From contig NC_079511.1 in the NCBI RefSeq assembly GCF_000801105.2, positions 21,537,792-21,601,791 on the forward strand: DNA of 64,000 nt. Reading direction: 5' to 3'. The DNA comes from Raphanus sativus (lineage: Eukaryota; Streptophyta; Magnoliopsida; Brassicales; Brassicaceae). Below, piece by piece: positions 23,703-35,000 of the stretch (positions are counted from its first letter, which is position 1; every line of letters begins with the position of its first letter). The position numbers were made by a program, and so were the translations under genes. The notes below the pieces were generated by a model. It had not been told where the DNA came from and searched no databases. It saw only the letters and a program-made list of their open reading frames with translations.

Positions 23703-24770
23703 ATGGCGTCTTCTTCGATCTATGACGGTCTCCTCTTCTTTCTCTTCTTCACTTCATCAGTTTACGCTCGATTCATCGCCGTACGTTCATCTTCTACCTA
23801 TCTCATCTCGATGGAATCGACGGTGGAAGTCTCGGCTCTTGATCTGTTATAAAGACGGTGGTCTCGGCTGAAGAGACAGAAGAAGACTGTGAACAGAGTT
23901 ATGGGTTCATGGCGCTTGGTAACATGTTTTTAATATGGTTTATGGATTTCTCATGTTCACGGCAGCGATGTATCTATCTGCCGAAAGTGAGCTTCTTCTC
24001 GAAATCCTTGCCCTTGAATCGTCGGTGGTTTGTTTCTTTCCATGCTCGGAGCACACCCTTACGCTATGCTTATTATGGGTATGTGAAAATGTCTGTGATA
24101 TAAAAAGTGAATCGTTGTTTGGTTCTGCGAATTTAATAGTGAGTAGCGATGATACTTTGATGAATAACTTGTGTCTCTTATCTGTGAGAGATTGAAAGTG
24201 AATCTTTGTTTAGTCAGTGAGAATCATTTTTTTCCTCTGTCAATATAACTTTTTCTGTAAAGTTTGAGATTTACTCCTTTTGTCTCTATGGGTTTTGAAT
24301 ATTGTGTTTCTTTAAATGTCTAGACTTTCTGGAGATGTAGCAACTGCGCAAAGCCAAGTCTCTGTGCGAATGAGTTTACTCGCTGGCTCTACCTTTATGT
24401 TTCTCACTATTATTTAGATAACTAGCACAGTTGTTGGCAAGTGTGACATTCGTTATACTATTGTTGTAAACAACCAAGACACTAAAGGCTTCCATATAAA
24501 CGAAAAGATAAAGTGTTTATGTCTTACGGATTGGATTCTTCATTTTGTCTCTGACTTATATAACTGTGATCGTTGTTACCTATGTAGATTCTGATGTTTT
24601 TTTTTTTTTTTTTTTTTTAATGTAGATTCTGATGTTAGTGTAGAATAATGGCGATATCGGTTTTCCTGTGTGTCATTGTCCAGCTTCCACAAGTGTTGAA
24701 CTCAAAACTTCTGGAAGACATTTGGTCGTGCTGGTTGCTTTAATCGCTCATCTCTAATGTAAAACCTTGC
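23703..24770 (+). pseudogene. NCL: NCL-type Na+/Ca2+ exchanger pseudogene, 3'-truncated
   Basis: The ATG at 23703 starts a signal-peptide-like MASSSIYDGLLFFLFFTSSV. In shifting frames one then sees CEQSYGFMALGN (23891), VYGFLMFTAAMYLSAESELL (23938), SGDVATAQSQVSV and MSLLAGST (24328-24395), VVGKCDI...NNQDTKGF (24430-24495) and VIVQLPQVLNS (about 24674). These are the order and wording of the N-terminal exchanger half of plant NCL proteins (EF-hand Na+/Ca2+ exchanger-like, Arabidopsis At1g53210). Several frameshifts and stops are present, a long poly-T interrupts at 24597-24619, and the EF-hand and second exchanger halves are absent. It is dead. Confidence 0.8.
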
Positions 24771-25487
24771 GGATCCACACTTATAAATAAGCGACTTCTA
24801 TTATGTGCAGTTCATCACTTTCTTCTTCTAAATCAATGTAATCTTCCTAAAGCCATCAATCTGAAATGGCGAACGCTAAAATATCATCATCAGTTTGAAG
24901 TTATGAAGTCTACCACATCTTTCAAGCTCTTATGAAATACCCCATCTTTATATTTGGACTAATTATATTAACACCACATTAAATTGTTCTTAATTGTTTT
25001 TATAATAAATCATGTCTTTAACACAAATCAGTTATAATTTTTATAATCATAAATTAATTTTCATACACGTTTTTATTAAATAAAAATTTAATAATTTTAG
25101 TTAGACTGATATTTGTATTTTAATATTTTAAAATTACGGAACATAGATAAACTCAATAATAAATATCATATCACCTCATTTAAATATCTAATTTTAATAA
25201 TTTTGATATTTAAATATATAAAATTATTTTTAAATAACTATAAAACGTTATTAATAGTCTTTTAAGATTTACATGTGTACAAAAAGTTACATCATAAAAA
25301 ATAAAATACAGCATAACTTCTTTTTAATAAACATAATTAATAAATTTAGTTATGCTAATATATTTATAATATATATATATATATATATTAAAAAAATCAA
25401 AACCAGTTATATCAATCAGAGACCCACGACAATAGTCTGTTTGACTTTCTCAAAGCCAGATCACCACGGCAATACGAAATAAAAAAT
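24771..25487. other. AT-rich spacer
   Basis: No supported gene. It ends in a (TA)n tract at 25370-25388. Confidence 0.5.
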
Positions 25488-26139
25488 TAGAGATGGACGT
25501 TCGGATATTCATTCGGATTCAGTTCAAGTCTATTCGGATTTCGGATTTTCGGATTCACAAATTTTAGCTTCATTCAGATATTTTTAAATTTCGGTTCGGG
25601 TTCAGTTCGAATTTTTGCGGGTTCGATTCAGGTTCGGATAATCCATTTAAATTATTTTTACAAAGTTAAAAATTGATTATATACTTTAAATTTCTAAAAA
25701 TCTATAAACAAAATAATATATTCCATATAATTGAACAATATATGTCAAAATACCTAAAATTAACATATACATTGGTTTGATTTAAATACTTAGATTGTGA
25801 ATGAATATTTTTTTAAGTATTTTTGATGTTTTGAGTGTAGTTTAGCAATTTTAGACATATATTTTTGAGTATTTACATATATTTACAAGTATTTTGGACA
25901 ACTTCAAAATATTTTATTTATTTTGAGTTTTTTTAAATATAGATTAAATCTAAAAATATATAAATCTCTTTCGATATTCAGGTACCCGAAATACTTCGGA
26001 TCAGGTTCGGTTATGATTTTTTAAATACCAAAATTTTGAACCTATTGAGATATTTAATCAATTTCAATTCAGATTTGATACTATTTTGTTGGATCAGATT
26101 CGGTTCTATTTTCCGGATCCGGTTTTTTTCCCAGCCCTA
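25488..26139. mobile_element. Non-autonomous hAT element, 652 bp
   Basis: Left end TAGAGATGGACGTTCGG, right end TTCCCAGCCCTA (reverse complement TAGGGCTGGGAA): imperfect terminal inverted repeats of hAT type. The flanks TAAAAAAT (25480-25487) and TAAAAAAC (26140-26147) are an 8-bp target duplication with one mismatch. The interior is CCGAA/TTCGG-rich and has no transposase. Confidence 0.75.
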
Positions 26140-26147
26140 TAAAAAAC

Positions 26148-27056
26148 AAACGAAAACAACAATATGTCCATTGTCATTTCAAATTTAACGGTTACGAGCA
26201 AACTTTACTCAGTTTTGTATGTTTGGATGCATCAACTAAAATCCACCTACTCTAGCCTACAATGTTACCACTAATTACCATTCTCAATAAATCATTTCAT
26301 TAACTCACACATAACTCAACAGAAACGTTTGTGCCGTTTACACGGCTATAAAAAGCCAGCGACCTCCACTACAATCTAACAACCTCTTCCAAAATCTATA
26401 TTTCAAAATAAATGAAAATCAACCATAATCTAACATCGAAGACCTTAAAGAAATCCTAGGAGATATCATCTCCTGTGTTAACCAATCCGTAACTTCATGC
26501 GATCATCACTTTGACAAAACCGCTTGAAAGTCATAACAACAATGTCTGCAAGACTATGACCATCAACGTACTCGGTCAGCAATAATTATATTTTATTACA
26601 AAACAACTACACTTAATTAAATTAAACAATATATCCCAACTATAAAAGCTCAGATACAATTCAAAAGCATGATCTTCATTCGTAACCGCTTATCAAGTGA
26701 ATTAATCTTGCCACAAGTAAACAGCTACAACGTTAATTGCCAGCCAACTATTACAGTTAGATTAGCATATTAACAATTACATATGAAAAATACGTTCTTT
26801 ATATAAAACATAAAAAATATACATTCCACGCGAAGCGCGGACCGACCACTAGTAGTCATAATTATTAAACATGGTTTAATTATAATTCCGTACTTTTGTG
26901 CAACCGATTTTTGATAATTGAACCATGTTTAATAATTATGGCAAACATATAATAAAAGTGTTGAATATTTCAATTTTCATGGCACAATTATTAAGCATTT
27001 AATGGTCGTCATATTCTGTTATAATATACAATATAGGCCATATGCTGTTATAATAT
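26148..27056. other. Spacer with one Helitron-like 3' end
   Basis: 26827-26852 carries a short hairpin (CGCG AAG CGCG) followed by GACCGACCACTAG, a Helitron-like 3' terminus; its 5' end was not located. 26430-26527 has an open tract (EDLKEILGDIISCVNQSV) without start or context, unrecognised. Confidence 0.35.
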
Positions 27057-28847
27057 ATAGGGAAAGTCCAAAATATAATAAAAGGAAATGGTCCAAAATA
27101 ACTTTCGTAAGTATATTTTTGGGAAAACAAGGGTGTTGTCTCTTTGGTATAAATCTTTTTTTGTCCAATTTTTCTCCTTTTTACCCTTTGTGTTTCTGAA
27201 AACTAATGAAATAAATAGTTTTGTGAATCAAAAAAATATTAAAAATACAAACAATTAATAAAACACATATATACACAAGCTGGTATTTTTTTCTTCTTCA
27301 AAAAGTTTATAAATAAAAATTTGAAAATACGTTCTACTAAAGGTAGAATGTGCCTTCTACGGAAAATAGTATAGTAGAAAACGATTTCTAAAATAAACAC
27401 GTTCATCTACTATTTTTAGAACGTACATTCTACTATTTACTAAATTTCTAAATAAGTGGAATGCACATTCTACTAATCCTAAAGCTATCTACTTTTCGTC
27501 CTGATGCATCTTCTACTTTTATTAAGTATTCTAAATTTTGCGGAATGTGTTTTCTAAAATGTACTCTTACGTCTACTAAAAGTAGAAAGCGTGTTCTGGA
27601 TTTTTGTCAATCTTCTAAACTTTTAAAAGGTGTCTTCTACGGATAAGATCACCTGATTTTTGCGAAAATTAATGAAAGTTTCAGTTAAGGAAATATTCTA
27701 AAAATCTCCTAAAAATATTCTAACTTCCTAAAACCTATTATTTTCGATTTTACTTGTCAAATATTTTTTAAAAAATGATTTTCCTTGTCTTCTTCATTAA
27801 TCTATGGTTTTCCATAGTTTTTCTTTTGATTTTTTCATAAACTCTTGTTCTATATGATACATATCTATACAACAAGTGGTGTTTTGAAATTAGGTGCAAT
27901 TTTTTTTGTAAAGTTTTATTTTTATTTTATTAAAGTTTACAAATTTATTTTTATTAAAAACATTTTTAAAAGTTTTATTTTTATTAAAAAGTTCGATAAA
28001 ATTAAAAAGGTTACAAACATTTTAAAATTTTTATAAAAATAAAACTTTGTAAATTTTTTTTAATAAAGTTAGTTTAAAGTTTTTACTAAATTTTTAATAA
28101 AAATTTATTTTTATTTTTAAAAATTTTAAATTTTTTATTTAATTAAAGTTTTATTAAAATGTTTTAAACTTTTTATAAAAATAAAACTTTGTAAAATGTT
28201 TTTAATAAGTTTATTTAATGTTTTTATTAAAAAAAATTGTAAATTATTTTTATTTTTACAAATTTTATTTTTATTAAAAAGATTAAAAGTTTTATTTTAT
28301 TTTCCCTTTTTAAAAACTTTTTAATTAATTTTTAAAAAATTCTTTTAGTTTATGTGTTTAATAAAAACTTTAGACAAACTTTATAAAATTTGTAAACTTT
28401 ATAAAAATAAAAATAAAACTTTACAAAAAGTTTTTAATAAAAAGTTCAAACAAACTTTATAGAAATACATTTTAATTTTTTTTTATATTTATTAAAATTT
28501 TTGATAAAATTAAAAAGTTTACATACATTTTAAACTCTTTGTAAACTGTTTTTTAATAGGTTGATTTAACGTTTTTATTAAAAAAATGTAAATTATTTTT
28601 ATTTTTATTAAGTTTTACAAAGTTTATTTTTATTAAAAATTAAAAGTTTTATTTTTATTTTCCCTTTTTAAACGTTTTTAATTATTATTATTTTAAATTA
28701 TATTAGTTTAATGTGTTTAATTAGATTAATCAAAGGTTAGTTTTGGGATTATAAAAGAAATTATACTAAAGGGACAACTAAATGATGATTTTATACTATA
28801 GGGACAACAATGCTGAATTTTTGTTCCGTTTTGGCAATTTTCCCTAT
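27057..28847. mobile_element. AT-rich element, copy A of an inverted pair
   Basis: The ends are inverted: ATAGGGAAA at 27057 and TTTTCCCTAT at 28838-28847. The left quarter has repeated TTCTACTNNNAGTAGAA-like palindromes (27334-27640). The middle is made of AAAGTTTTATTTTTATTAAAAAG repeats and their complements. 28720-28847 ends CGTTTTGGCAATTTTCCCTAT. A reverse-complement copy lies at 29978-31357. No transposase and no clear target duplication, so the superfamily is open. Confidence 0.6.
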
Positions 28848-28882
28848 ATTTTTTAGGGACTCTTCCCCTTTTAATAGAATAG

Positions 28883-29450
28883 ATAAAAGAAAGAAAGAGA
28901 ATGGACATTTATCGTAATCATGGATAGCGATTAAAGATAATACACAGAATAGAAATCACAGGAATGATGCAGTTTATCATATCAAATGCACAAACAATAG
29001 TTCAATATGTCTCATCTTCAAAGGATTATTACAGATCATATTTTTGTTGGATTAGTAAAAAATCCAGTATTATTCCTTTAGAAAAAAATCCATTGTTATT
29101 AATTTGTGTATTTTGGTATAGAAACTATCAATTGTTATTCGATTCTTTAAAAATATTAATTGTTGTTCTATTAAAAATATTCAAATGCAGGTAACTAAAA
29201 AAGATTATTTTTCGGTCTAATAATTCTTTATGGTTTGAATCTGGGTAAACCAATTTAAATCTAGAAAATTTGGAGTAAGAACAACGGTAGAAACAGGATA
29301 CAACTCGAACTTGGTACGAGTTAGGTCTAAAAAACCGGTTTGGGTTCGTTGCTGTTTTTAAGAAAAAAAGGGAATGTGTTAAGTTAATTGATTGTTAATT
29401 ATAGATTAGTGGTGGGTTTAATTAAATCAAATAAATAAATAAAATATTTT
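28883..29450. repeat. Relic of duplicated D-CDES 3' flank joined to MADS 5' flank
   Basis: 28883-29045 matches 48840-49005, the stretch ending at the D-CDES stop codon (shared TTTATCGTAATCAT, AAATGCACAAA, GTCTCATCTTCA, GGATTATTACAGA). From about 29050 it instead matches 55170-55580, upstream of the second MADS copy (shared TTAATTTGTGTATTT, GGTTTGAATCTGGGTAAACC, AATTTGGAGTA, ATTGTTAATTA.AGATTAGTGG). The whole D-CDES gene that separates these flanks elsewhere is missing. Detected by eye; identity is moderate. Confidence 0.65.
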
Positions 29451-29977
29451 TTATAATAAATAATAATGGTATTTTTAAGTAACTAAGACCACTAATTATT
29501 TATATAATAAAAACCAATGTAAAAGCATATTACAAAAGGTAATCGAATAAATATAATAATATAACAAATAATTATACTCTGAAAATAATACAATAATATT
29601 TGCTTTAAAATTCTTATTAGTCTGGACGGATGATTTGATTCCTTTTAAAAAAAATTAAATAGAGAAATTGCAGCGTACATATGGCAACTAATAATTATGA
29701 ATAATAAAGATTTGATAATCATTTTTGTATCCTTACTCTTTTTTTATTATTAAAAAATTAAACAATCACATTAACCATATAATAAAACTAGATTTTTTAT
29801 ATGCTATATTTTAAATTTTTTAAAACGACTTCAAATTACCAAAAAAATGTAAAAATCCCGTTGGAAATTTTGTTATCAATTGCTTAATTATTTTTGTTTT
29901 AATAAAATACAAATGATCATTAAATTTTATTAATTTGAATTTTTATTTAATAGATATTCATATTAAATAATAAATAT
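29451..29977. other. AT-rich spacer
   Basis: No gene or defined repeat seen. Confidence 0.5.
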
Positions 29978-31357
29978 ATAGGAAAATAGCCAAAACAAAA
30001 CAAAAATTCAGCATAGTTCCAAAATTCAACAAAAATTTAGTTGTCTTTTTAGTATAATATTTTCATAATCCCCAAATTAACTCTTGGTTAATATAATTAT
30101 ACACATTTAATTAATAGGTTTTCTAAAATTAATTAAAAACGTTTTAAGAAGGGAAAATAAAAACAAAACTTTTTAATAAAACTTAAATAAAAATAAATTT
30201 GTAAAATTATAAAAATAAAAATAATTTACAAATTTTTTTGATTAAAAACGTTATATAAAATTTATAAAAACTATTTAAAAAGATTTATTTTCATAAAAAG
30301 TTTAAAACGTTTTTAATAAAAATTTATTAAAATAAACTTTGTAAACTTTATAGAAATAAAAATAAAACTTTACAAAAGGTTTTTAATAAAAACTTTGAAT
30401 TAACTTTATAAAAACATTTTACATAGTTTTATTTTTATAAAAAGTTTACACGTTTGTAAGCTTTTTAGTTATATTAAAAAATTAATAGAAATAATTTTTT
30501 TAACAAAAATTCAATAAAAATAAACTTTGTAAACCTTATAAAAGCAACCTTTTTGGTAAAAATGATAAATAAAGTTTATAAAAATGTTTTAGAAATTTTA
30601 TTTTATAAAAAGTTTAAAAAGTTTGTAAACGTTTAGTTTTATTAAACTTTTTTAAAAAATAGAACAAGAGTTTGTGAAAATCATTAGACAAATTATGGAG
30701 AAATCATAGATTGGTGAAGAAGAAAAAGCAAAAACATTTTTTTCACAAGTAAAATCGATCATTACACAAGTTAGAATATTTTTTAGATCTTTTTAGAATA
30801 TTTTCTTAACTGAAATTTTCTTAATTTTCTTATCCGTATAAGACACTTTCTACTTTTTTAGAATGTTAACAAAAATTCTGAATGCATTTTCTACCACATG
30901 TAGACGTATGAGTAGATTCTAGATTTCACATTTCCGAAACTTTAGATTATTTCATAAAAGTAGAACATGCATTCCACAGGAAATTGACTATCTTTACGAA
31001 CAATAGAATACGCATTCTACTTATTTAGAATTTTAGAACAAGTAGATGCGCGTTCTAGAAAAAGTAGATGAAAATAATTAATTTAGAATGCGTTTTCTAC
31101 TAACCTATTTTCTGTAGAAGGCGAATTCTACTTTTAGTAGAACGTGATTTAAAATTTTTATTTACTAAGTTTTTCAACAAAAAAATACCAGTTTGTGTAT
31201 ATAACTTTTTATTAATTGTTTATATTCTTTATATTTTTTTATTCACAAAACTATTTATTTCATTATTTTCAGAAATAAAAAAAAAAGTAAAAAGGAGACA
31301 AAATTGGTTTAGAGACAACCTTACCATTTTTTGTTTCATTTTGGCAATTTTTCCTAT
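29978..31357. mobile_element. AT-rich element, copy B of the inverted pair
   Basis: It starts ATAGGAAAATAGCCAAAAC and ends TTTTGGCAATTTTTCCTAT. Read in reverse complement it follows copy A: GTTGTCTCT near the outer end, the TTCTACT/AGTAGAA palindromes (30850-31145 here), the AAAACTTT/TTTTATAAAA middle, and AATTTTTGTT..TTTTGGC.ATTTTCC at the inner end. It is about 0.4 kb shorter than copy A. Non-coding. Confidence 0.6.
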
Positions 31358-32340
31358 GTTTTATAGTATCATTTAATTTAGACTATGTATCACTTAAAAT
31401 ACATAGGTTAATTTTAAAATTTGCATTGAAAGAGTATTGAGACGTTAATATTTTAACTTTGAAATTTGCATAGAAATATATCACATCAAATATTTTGGGA
31501 TTAATGGTTTAAGTTTTTTGTTACATCAAATAGACAAATGTTAATAAAAACATATGAGTAGGAAATCTCAATAATAAATATTTATATTAAAATATACTAT
31601 ATATTTATGTCAATATCACTGAAATAGAATTATATAGAATATTAAATAAATAAAATGACTATTTTGATTTATTTACCATAGTTATATTGTAAAGAAACAA
31701 GAGGTATTATGTTGATTTATGTAATTACTCTAATCTCTTTATATTAATTGAGAAACAATTTATTACTCTAGCAAGTGTAAGATTTTAAATAATATTGTTT
31801 GAAAATCTTTCAAGAGATCGATTCACTATGATTTATTAATAAAGCTATCGAAATCATCTAGCGGAACACATGGATTGCAAAACAAATTTTCTTTTCTAAC
31901 CCAAACCCCATTTTTATTCACCACAGCACCGACCAAGAATATTTGGAAGTGTCAATTGACAATATAAAATGGTAACGTTTTTTATGTTCAGCCCATTGTT
32001 TTCCTTAAATAGATCTAGAACCGTTTTTGATGATTAGTTAAATGGGAAATATACATAGAAAATGTATTTTGGTTTAAAAAATTTGCATACCCAAAATCAA
32101 TATGAACCATCATTATTTTTCGTTTTAAAAATTTTATCACAATAAAAATATAGGATTGGACAAAAAGTCAGAATCTAAAAAAGCGAACCAAAACCAATCC
32201 AAAAAGATAGGTCTTTCTTTAACCAAACTTTAACCAAAATTTGTATGAAATCAAAATGAATTAGAAAACCTAGTTATTACGTATTTAATTTTCTTTTAAA
32301 ATATAATAATTTTGCTAGATAAAATTCAATAAGAAAGATG
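31358..32340. other. Intergenic DNA upstream of HSP70
   Basis: AT-rich; no gene. Distal HSP70 regulatory sites could lie here but none is obvious. Confidence 0.5.
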
Positions 32341-32393
32341 TGAAAGCCTTTGTGGCAATTTTCCATTTTCTAATAAGAATAGGAAAAGGCACC

Positions 32394-32433
32394 GAACATT
32401 CTGGAGACATGACGCCACCTCGTGCCTATATAA
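32394..32433 (+). promoter_or_regulatory. HSP70 core promoter: heat shock element and TATA box
   Basis: GAACATTCTGGAG (32394-32406) is a head-to-tail GAA..TTC..GA heat shock element. A TATATAA box follows at 32427-32433, 21 bp further on, and the start codon is at 32542, leaving a leader of roughly 80 nt. This spacing is typical of plant heat-inducible promoters, so heat induction is inferred. Confidence 0.7.
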
Positions 32434-32541
32434 GAAAACCTCAACCCCTCTCTCTCACACACACACACAATAAACGCAAAGCTAATAATTCGCTCATCTA
32501 TCTATCTTTCATAAAATCAGTGAAAAGCTTTTGTTATAATA

Positions 32542-32803
32542 ATGTCTGGTAAAGAAGAAGGTCCAGCCATCGGAATCGACCTCGGAACGACCTACTCGTG
32601 CGTTGGAGTATGGCAACACGATCGCGTCGAGATCATAGCTAATGATCAAGGCAACAGAACGACGCCTTCCTACGTCGCCTTCACAGACTCTGAGAGGTTA
32701 GTTGGTGATGCCGCCAAGAACCAGGTAGCCATCAACCCCATCAACACTGTCTTCGGTACGTAAAATCTCTCTCTCTCATCATATTTAGGGTTTATTTCTT
32801 AGA

Positions 32804-32834
<31 letters not shown>

Positions 32835-34618
32835 TTATTTAGGGTTTATTTCTTAGAAATATATATATATAGGGTTTATTTCTTGGAAAAATATATATAT
32901 ATATATATTTAGGGTTTATATCACAACATCTCCGTTGCATGTCTGAATTGTTTAGAATGTGTGAATATGTTTTGGTTGTGACAGATGCAAAGAGACTGCT
33001 TGGTCGAAGATTCAGTGACTCATCTGTCCAAAGCGACATGAAGCTATGGCCTTTCAAGATCACCCCTGGTCCTGCCGACAAACCCATGATCCTCGTCAAC
33101 TACAAAGGCCAAGAGAAACAGTTCGCCGCTGAGGAGATCTCTGCCATGGTTCTCATCAAGATGCGTGAGATCGCTGAAGCTTACCTCGGCGTCACCATCA
33201 AGAACGCCGTCGTCACTGTTCCCGCTTACTTCAACGACTCTCAGCGTCAAGCCACAAAGGACGCTGGGGTCATCGCTGGTTTGAACGTCATGCGTATCAT
33301 CAACGAGCCCACAGCAGCTGCCATTGCCTATGGTCTTGACAAGAAGGCCACCAGTGTTGGTTTGAAGAACGTGTTGATCTTTGATCTTGGTGGTGGTACT
33401 TTTGATGTCTCTCTTTTGACTATCGAGGAAGGTATATTTGAGGTCAAGGCAACTGCTGGAGACACTCATCTCGGTGGCGAGGATTTCGACAACAGGATGG
33501 TCAACCATTTTGTTCAAGAGTTTAAGAGGAAGAGGAAGAAGGACATAAGCGGTAACCCGAGAGCTCTGAGGAGGCTGAGGACGGCTTGCGAGAGAGCCAA
33601 GAGGACTCTCTCTTCAACCGCACAGACCACCATTGAGATTGACTCTCTCTTTGAGGGCATTGATTTCTACTCTGGGATTACTCGTGCTAAGTTTGAAGAG
33701 CTCAACATGGATCTTTTCCGACAGTGTATGGAGCCTGTCGGAAACTGTCTGCATGATGCTAAGATGGACAAGAGCACAGTCCACGATGTTGTCCTCGTCG
33801 GAGGTTCCACACGCATCCCGAAAGTCCAGCAGCTTCTCCAAGATTTCTTCAACGGTAAAGACCTCTGCAAGTCTATTAACCCTGACGAGGCTGTGGCTTA
33901 TGGTGCAGCAGTTCAGGCAGCGATTCTAAGCGGTGATCAAGGCGATGAAAAATTGCAAGACCTTCTTCTCTTGGACGTGACTCCTCTTTCTCTTGGTATT
34001 AAAGTCGTCGGTGGAGTCATGACCACCTTGGTCCAGAGGAACTCGACGATCCCAACCCACAAGGAGCAGGTCTTCACCACCATCCATAACAACCAGCCAG
34101 GTTTGTTGATCCAAGTGTACGAAGGTGAGAGAGCTATGGTCAAAGACAACAACCTCCTTGGAGAATTCACGCTCTCTGGCATCCCTCCTGCTCCATGTGG
34201 TGTCCCTAAGATCTTAGTGTGTTTCGACATTGATGCAAACGGCATCCTCAATGTCTCTGCCGAGGACAAGAGCACTGGCAAAAAGAACAAGATTAGGATC
34301 ACCAACGACAAGGGTCGCTTGTCTAAAGACGAGATCGAGAAGATGGTGCAAGACGCTGAGAGGTACAAGTATGAGGATGAGGAGCACAAGAAGAAGGTCG
34401 AATCCAAGGTTGCTCTTGAGAACTATGCTTACAACATGAGAGACACCATCCGTGATGCCAATATCGGTGCTGTAGACAAGAAGAAGATTGAGGATTTGGT
34501 TGAGGAGGCAATGCAATGGCTTGAGGGTAACCAGTTGCCTGAAGCAGAGGAGTCTCAAGACAAGCTGAAAGAGTTGGAGAGTGTGTGCAACCCCATCATT
34601 GCAAAGATGTATCAATGA
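32542..34618 (+). CDS. HSP70: Cytosolic HSP70 chaperone, C-terminal tail truncated
   Basis: Two exons, 32542-32755 and 32985-34618, joined across a GT-AG intron that splits the Asp codon of NTVFDAKRL, give 615 residues. ATPase domain signatures: [14 protein letters not shown] (about 10-23), [14 protein letters not shown] (203-216), [14 protein letters not shown] (340-353). The substrate-binding domain follows, and the lid ends at NPIIAKMYQ. The family normally runs to about 650 residues and ends EEVD, which binds TPR co-chaperones. Here a TGA follows MYQ; skipping four bases (TGAG, 34616-34619) would continue GGAGGPKIKEVD to a stop at 34656. The same lesion is in the copy at 47.9 kb. Otherwise the frame is clean and the promoter looks intact, so the gene may be expressed as a tail-less HSP70. 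The start is set by the conserved [15 protein letters not shown]. Confidence 0.88.
32756..32984 (+). repeat. HSP70 intron with (AT)n and tandem TTTAGGGTTTATTTCTTAGA
   Basis: The intron contains three or four copies of a TTTAGGGTTTAT(T)TCTTAGAAA unit, separated by (AT)n microsatellites (32809-32833, 32862-32870, 32889-32907). It is likely length-polymorphic. Confidence 0.85.
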
Positions 34619-35000
34619 GGGAGGAGCTGGTGGTCCCAAGATTAAGGAAGTCGACTAAGCTGGTTCTCTTAAAATTGTTTTCCCTTAATGTTTTAGTGTT
34701 GTTTGGTTTTGAGTTTTGATTTTTTTTTAAGGTGAATTTCAACTAGTTACTCTTTTAGGTGATCCTTGCTTGATCTGTTTGTGTCTTCTTCTTTCTTTCT
34801 CTTCAATCTCTACCTCATTGAAGTCGAGCTTTTTATGGAATCACATTTCAAATTTGGAGCCGCCAAATAGTTTCTTCTTGTTAGTTTATAATTGAGTTTG
34901 ATATAATTTAGATAATTAAAGTATAAAGTATGTGTAAACTTAACGGGTGCGTTTGATAGTCGTGACTTGTCATACAAGAAAGGATAGTTAGTTATCATTA
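34619..35000 (+). other. HSP70 3' region
   Basis: It contains the out-of-frame remainder of the HSP70 tail (to 34658) and the 3' UTR. The stretch to about 34880 is duplicated after the partial HSP70 copy (47890-48175). Confidence 0.7.

Noticed and set aside
26430..26530. Short open tract EDLKEILGDIISCVNQSVTS as a small gene
   Set aside because: No ATG opens this frame and neither splice sites nor similarity could be recognised.
27057..31357. A single Mutator-like element with very long terminal inverted repeats
   Set aside because: Each half has its own inverted ends and the halves are separated by unrelated duplicated sequence, so two inverted copies fit better; no transposase or 9-bp duplication was seen.
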